Below are positions 5,047-7,322 of a stretch of 7,322 nucleotides of DNA, in pieces (position 1 is the first letter of the stretch; each line of letters opens with the position of its first letter). Source of the stretch: Bordetella parapertussis (GTDB lineage: Bacteria; Pseudomonadota; Gammaproteobacteria; Burkholderiales; Burkholderiaceae_C); NCBI GenBank assembly GCA_945907335.1, contig CAMDSU010000086.1, positions 1 to 7,322 on the forward strand, in the 5' to 3' direction. Made by a program: the position numbers and the translations under genes. The notes beneath the pieces were generated by a model that saw only the letters and a list, made by a program, of their open reading frames with translations, was not told the DNA's origin and ran no database searches.

Positions 5047-7322
5047 ACCGCTCTGCCCACCATGAAAGTGCGCACCTGCATGTGCAAGGTTTGGCAACCT
5101 ACATAGACGATTTGCCGCTGACCGAAGGCACGTTACATGCTGCACCGATTCTGAGCACGGCCGCTAACGGACGCGTTCTCTCGTTGGACTTGAGTGCTGT
5201 CATGTCCGCTGAAGGCGTGCGCGCTGTGGTCACGGCTGAAGATATTCCCGGCGACAAGCTGTTGTCCACGTTTGTACATGACGAACCGGTGTTTGCTTAT
5301 GCACGGGTAGACCACATTGGTCAGGTGCTGGGCTTGGTGGTGGCTGAGACGCACCTGCAAGCACGTGCCGCCGCGCAACTTGCCGTGTTGAAAGTCGAAG
5401 CAGAACAAGCACAGTTGAATGCACGGGATGCGCAATCGCAAAACGCCACCGTGTTACCGCGTGTCCATGTGGCACGTGGTGAAGCGCAGTCCGCGATGAA
5501 CAAAGCGCCGCATCAACTGCAAGGGCAACTCGAGATCGGCGGCCAAGAACACTATTACTTGGAAACACAAATTGCCTATGCCATACCGCAAGACAACGGG
5601 GAATGGTTGATACACAGCAGCACCCAACACCCGGGCGAAGTGCAGCATTGGGTGGCGCATGCATTGCATCTGCCCATGCACGCAGTGCGCGTGGTCTGCA
5701 GACGCATGGGCGGCGGATTTGGCGGCAAAGAAACACAGGCCGGTCATCTGGCGGTGTGGGCGGCCTTGGCTGCTTTGAAAACGGATAAGCCGGTGAAGAT
5801 GCGTTTGTCGCGCGAAGACGATTTTTTGGTCACCGGCAAACGCCATCCGTTCAGCCACGATTTCAAAGCCGGTTTTGACGACACAGGCTTGTTGCTGGCC
5901 TTGCAATCCACCCAATGGGCACATTGCGGATTCAGCGCCGACCTGAGCGGCCCGGTTGCGGACCGCGCGGTGTTCCACACCGACAACGCGTACTTTTTAT
6001 CTGACGTAGACATCGTCTCGCACCGCAGCAAACTCAATACGCAAAGCCACACCGCGTTTCGCGGATTCGGCGGCCCGCAAGGCATGATGCTGATCGAAAC
6101 CGTGATGGGCGATATCGCGCGGCAATTGCAACTCGACCCGCTGGATGTGCGCTTGCGCAACCTGTATGGCGAAGCACCGCGCAACACCACCCCTTTCGGC
6201 ATGACGGTGGAGGACAACATCCTGCCTGAGTTGATGACCCAGTTAGCGAATGACTGCAACTACCGACAACGGCGTGCAGAGATTGCGCAATGGAACGCGC
6301 AAAACACCATCATCAAAAAAGGCATGGCGCTCACGCCAGTCAAATTCGGCATCAGTTTCACCGCCACGCAATTCAACCAAGCCGGTGCCTTGGTGTCGGT
6401 GTACACCGACGGCAGTGTGCGCATCAACCACGGCGGCACCGAAATGGGACAAGGCTTGCACACCAAGGTCTGCGCCATCGTGGCAGATGTGTTGAGCATC
6501 CCGTTCGAGCAAGTGCGCATCAGCAGCAGCGACACCGACAAGATCGCCAACGCCAGCGCCACTGCGGCTTCCAGCGGCACCGACTTGAACGGTCGCGCGG
6601 CAGAGCGAGCCGCTTTGCAAGTGAAACACAATATCGCAGACTGTTTAGCCAAAGCCGACGGCTGCACAGCAGAGGAAGTGTTGTTCAAGCTAGGCGTTAT
6701 CCACACACCGGCCAAACAACGCAGCTTTACCGAAGCGGTGCAATTCGCCTACAGCCAACGGGTTCAGTTGTGGAGCGACGGTTTTTATGCCACGCCAAAA
6801 ATCCATTACGACCGGCAAACCTTGTCTGGCAGACCGTTCTTTTATTTTGCCTACGGCGCTGCATGCAGCGAAGTCGCGATTGACACGTTGACCGGCGAAC
6901 ATAAATTGTTGCGCGTGGACATATTGCACGATGTTGGCAAGTCACTAAACCCAGCGATAGACATCGGTCAGATCGAAGGCGGGTTTGTGCAAGGTTTGGG
7001 ATGGCTGACCACCGAAGAACTGGTCTGGGATGCGAACGGTAAATTGCTGACACGGGGCGCGAGCACCTACAAAATCCCGACAGCCGCTGACATACCCCGG
7101 CACTTCAACATCCAACTCTGGCATGAAACCAACCGCGAAGACACCATAGGCGGCAGCAAAGCTGTGGGTGAACCGCCGTTCATGCTGGCTATGAGCGTGT
7201 ACGAAGCATTGCGCGACGCAGTCGGTCAATGCTTGGGCGGCCATACGCCTGTGCAATTGAACACACCAGTCACACCCGAGCGTGTGTTGATGGCATTGCA
7301 AACGCCAGCTTCAACCACCGCC
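5043..7322 (+). CDS. xdhB: Xanthine dehydrogenase molybdopterin-binding subunit (3' end outside window)
   Basis: Catalytic molybdenum-cofactor subunit, which hydroxylates hypoxanthine to xanthine and xanthine to urate. The frame is open from 5043 to the window edge: 760 residues, with probably a few to some tens of residues missing (the Rhodobacter protein is about 777 aa). Domains: an a/b hammerhead region (about 12-125), then the two large cofactor-binding regions. Visible motifs: GGQEHYYLETQ (166-176), STQHPGE (193-199), MGGGFGGKE (222-230), AFRGFGGPQ (338-346), FGISFT (435-440), GGTEMGQGLH (464-473), ASATAASSGTDLNG, and SKAVGEPP (705-712). By motif spacing the pocket residues match bovine enzyme Q767 (Q195), E802 (E230), R880 (R308), F914 (F342), F1009 (F439), T1010 (T440), Q1040 (Q470) and the base E1261 (E710). 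The E230/R308 pair separates purine-oxidising enzymes from aldehyde oxidases. The start ATG overlaps the xdhA stop (ATGA) without a strong ribosome site of its own, suggesting translational coupling and equal subunit supply. Confidence 0.95.
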   Translation, partial: MNRSAHHESAHLHVQGLATYIDDLPLTEGTLHAAPILSTAANGRVLSLDLSAVMSAEGVRAVVTAEDIPGDKLLSTFVHDEPVFAYARVDHIGQVLGLVVAETHLQARAAAQLAVLKVEAEQAQLNARDAQSQNATVLPRVHVARGEAQSAMNKAPHQLQGQLEIGGQEHYYLETQIAYAIPQDNGEWLIHSSTQHPGEVQHWVAHALHLPMHAVRVVCRRMGGGFGGKETQAGHLAVWAALAALKTDKPVKMRLSREDDFLVTGKRHPFSHDFKAGFDDTGLLLALQSTQWAHCGFSADLSGPVADRAVFHTDNAYFLSDVDIVSHRSKLNTQSHTAFRGFGGPQGMMLIETVMGDIARQLQLDPLDVRLRNLYGEAPRNTTPFGMTVEDNILPELMTQLANDCNYRQRRAEIAQWNAQNTIIKKGMALTPVKFGISFTATQFNQAGALVSVYTDGSVRINHGGTEMGQGLHTKVCAIVADVLSIPFEQVRISSSDTDKIANASATAASSGTDLNGRAAERAALQVKHNIADCLAKADGCTAEEVLFKLGVIHTPAKQRSFTEAVQFAYSQRVQLWSDGFYATPKIHYDRQTLSGRPFFYFAYGAACSEVAIDTLTGEHKLLRVDILHDVGKSLNPAIDIGQIEGGFVQGLGWLTTEELVWDANGKLLTRGASTYKIPTAADIPRHFNIQLWHETNREDTIGGSKAVGEPPFMLAMSVYEALRDAVGQCLGGHTPVQLNTPVTPERVLMALQTPASTTA

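Noticed and set aside
5744..6259. Minus-strand open frame (171 codons) inside xdhB
   Set aside because: Antisense shadow of xdhB; the plus-strand frame carries the cofactor and active-site motifs without a break.

Overview
The window holds five protein-coding genes in two divergent transcription units and almost no non-coding DNA. Composition (GC-rich but not extreme, many TTG Leu and CAA Gln codons), gene content and gene order suggest a proteobacterium. A betaproteobacterium of the Burkholderiales type is my best guess; this is an inference from the style of the sequences, not a database result.

Left half, minus strand (3558 down to 40): a compact, overlapping three-gene set for an ABC importer of the BMP/nucleoside family. 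The order of transcription is a double-NBD ATPase (506 aa), a first permease (about 358 aa) and a second permease (306 aa). The lipoprotein or periplasmic binding protein that such importers need is not in the window. It would be expected beyond the left edge, or elsewhere.

Right half, plus strand (3622 to the right edge): xdhA (Fe-S/FAD subunit, 474 aa) followed by xdhB (molybdopterin subunit, 760 aa visible, cut by the window edge near its C terminus). The two overlap by 4 bases (ATGA). All eight Fe-S cysteines of XdhA are present. In XdhB every substrate-pocket residue I could place by motif (counterparts of bovine Q767, E802, R880, F914, F1009, T1010, Q1040, E1261) is conserved. This points to a true xanthine/hypoxanthine dehydrogenase, not an aldehyde oxidase or another member of the family.

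The two units diverge from a 63-bp gap (3559-3621) that must contain, or lie next to, both promoters. The simplest reading is a purine-utilisation locus: the importer brings in purine nucleosides or bases, and xanthine dehydrogenase oxidises hypoxanthine and xanthine to urate. No mobile element, CRISPR array, RNA gene or gene stretch of unknown type was found. I see no evidence of an undescribed system here; the items worth checking are the shared control region and the off-window partners.
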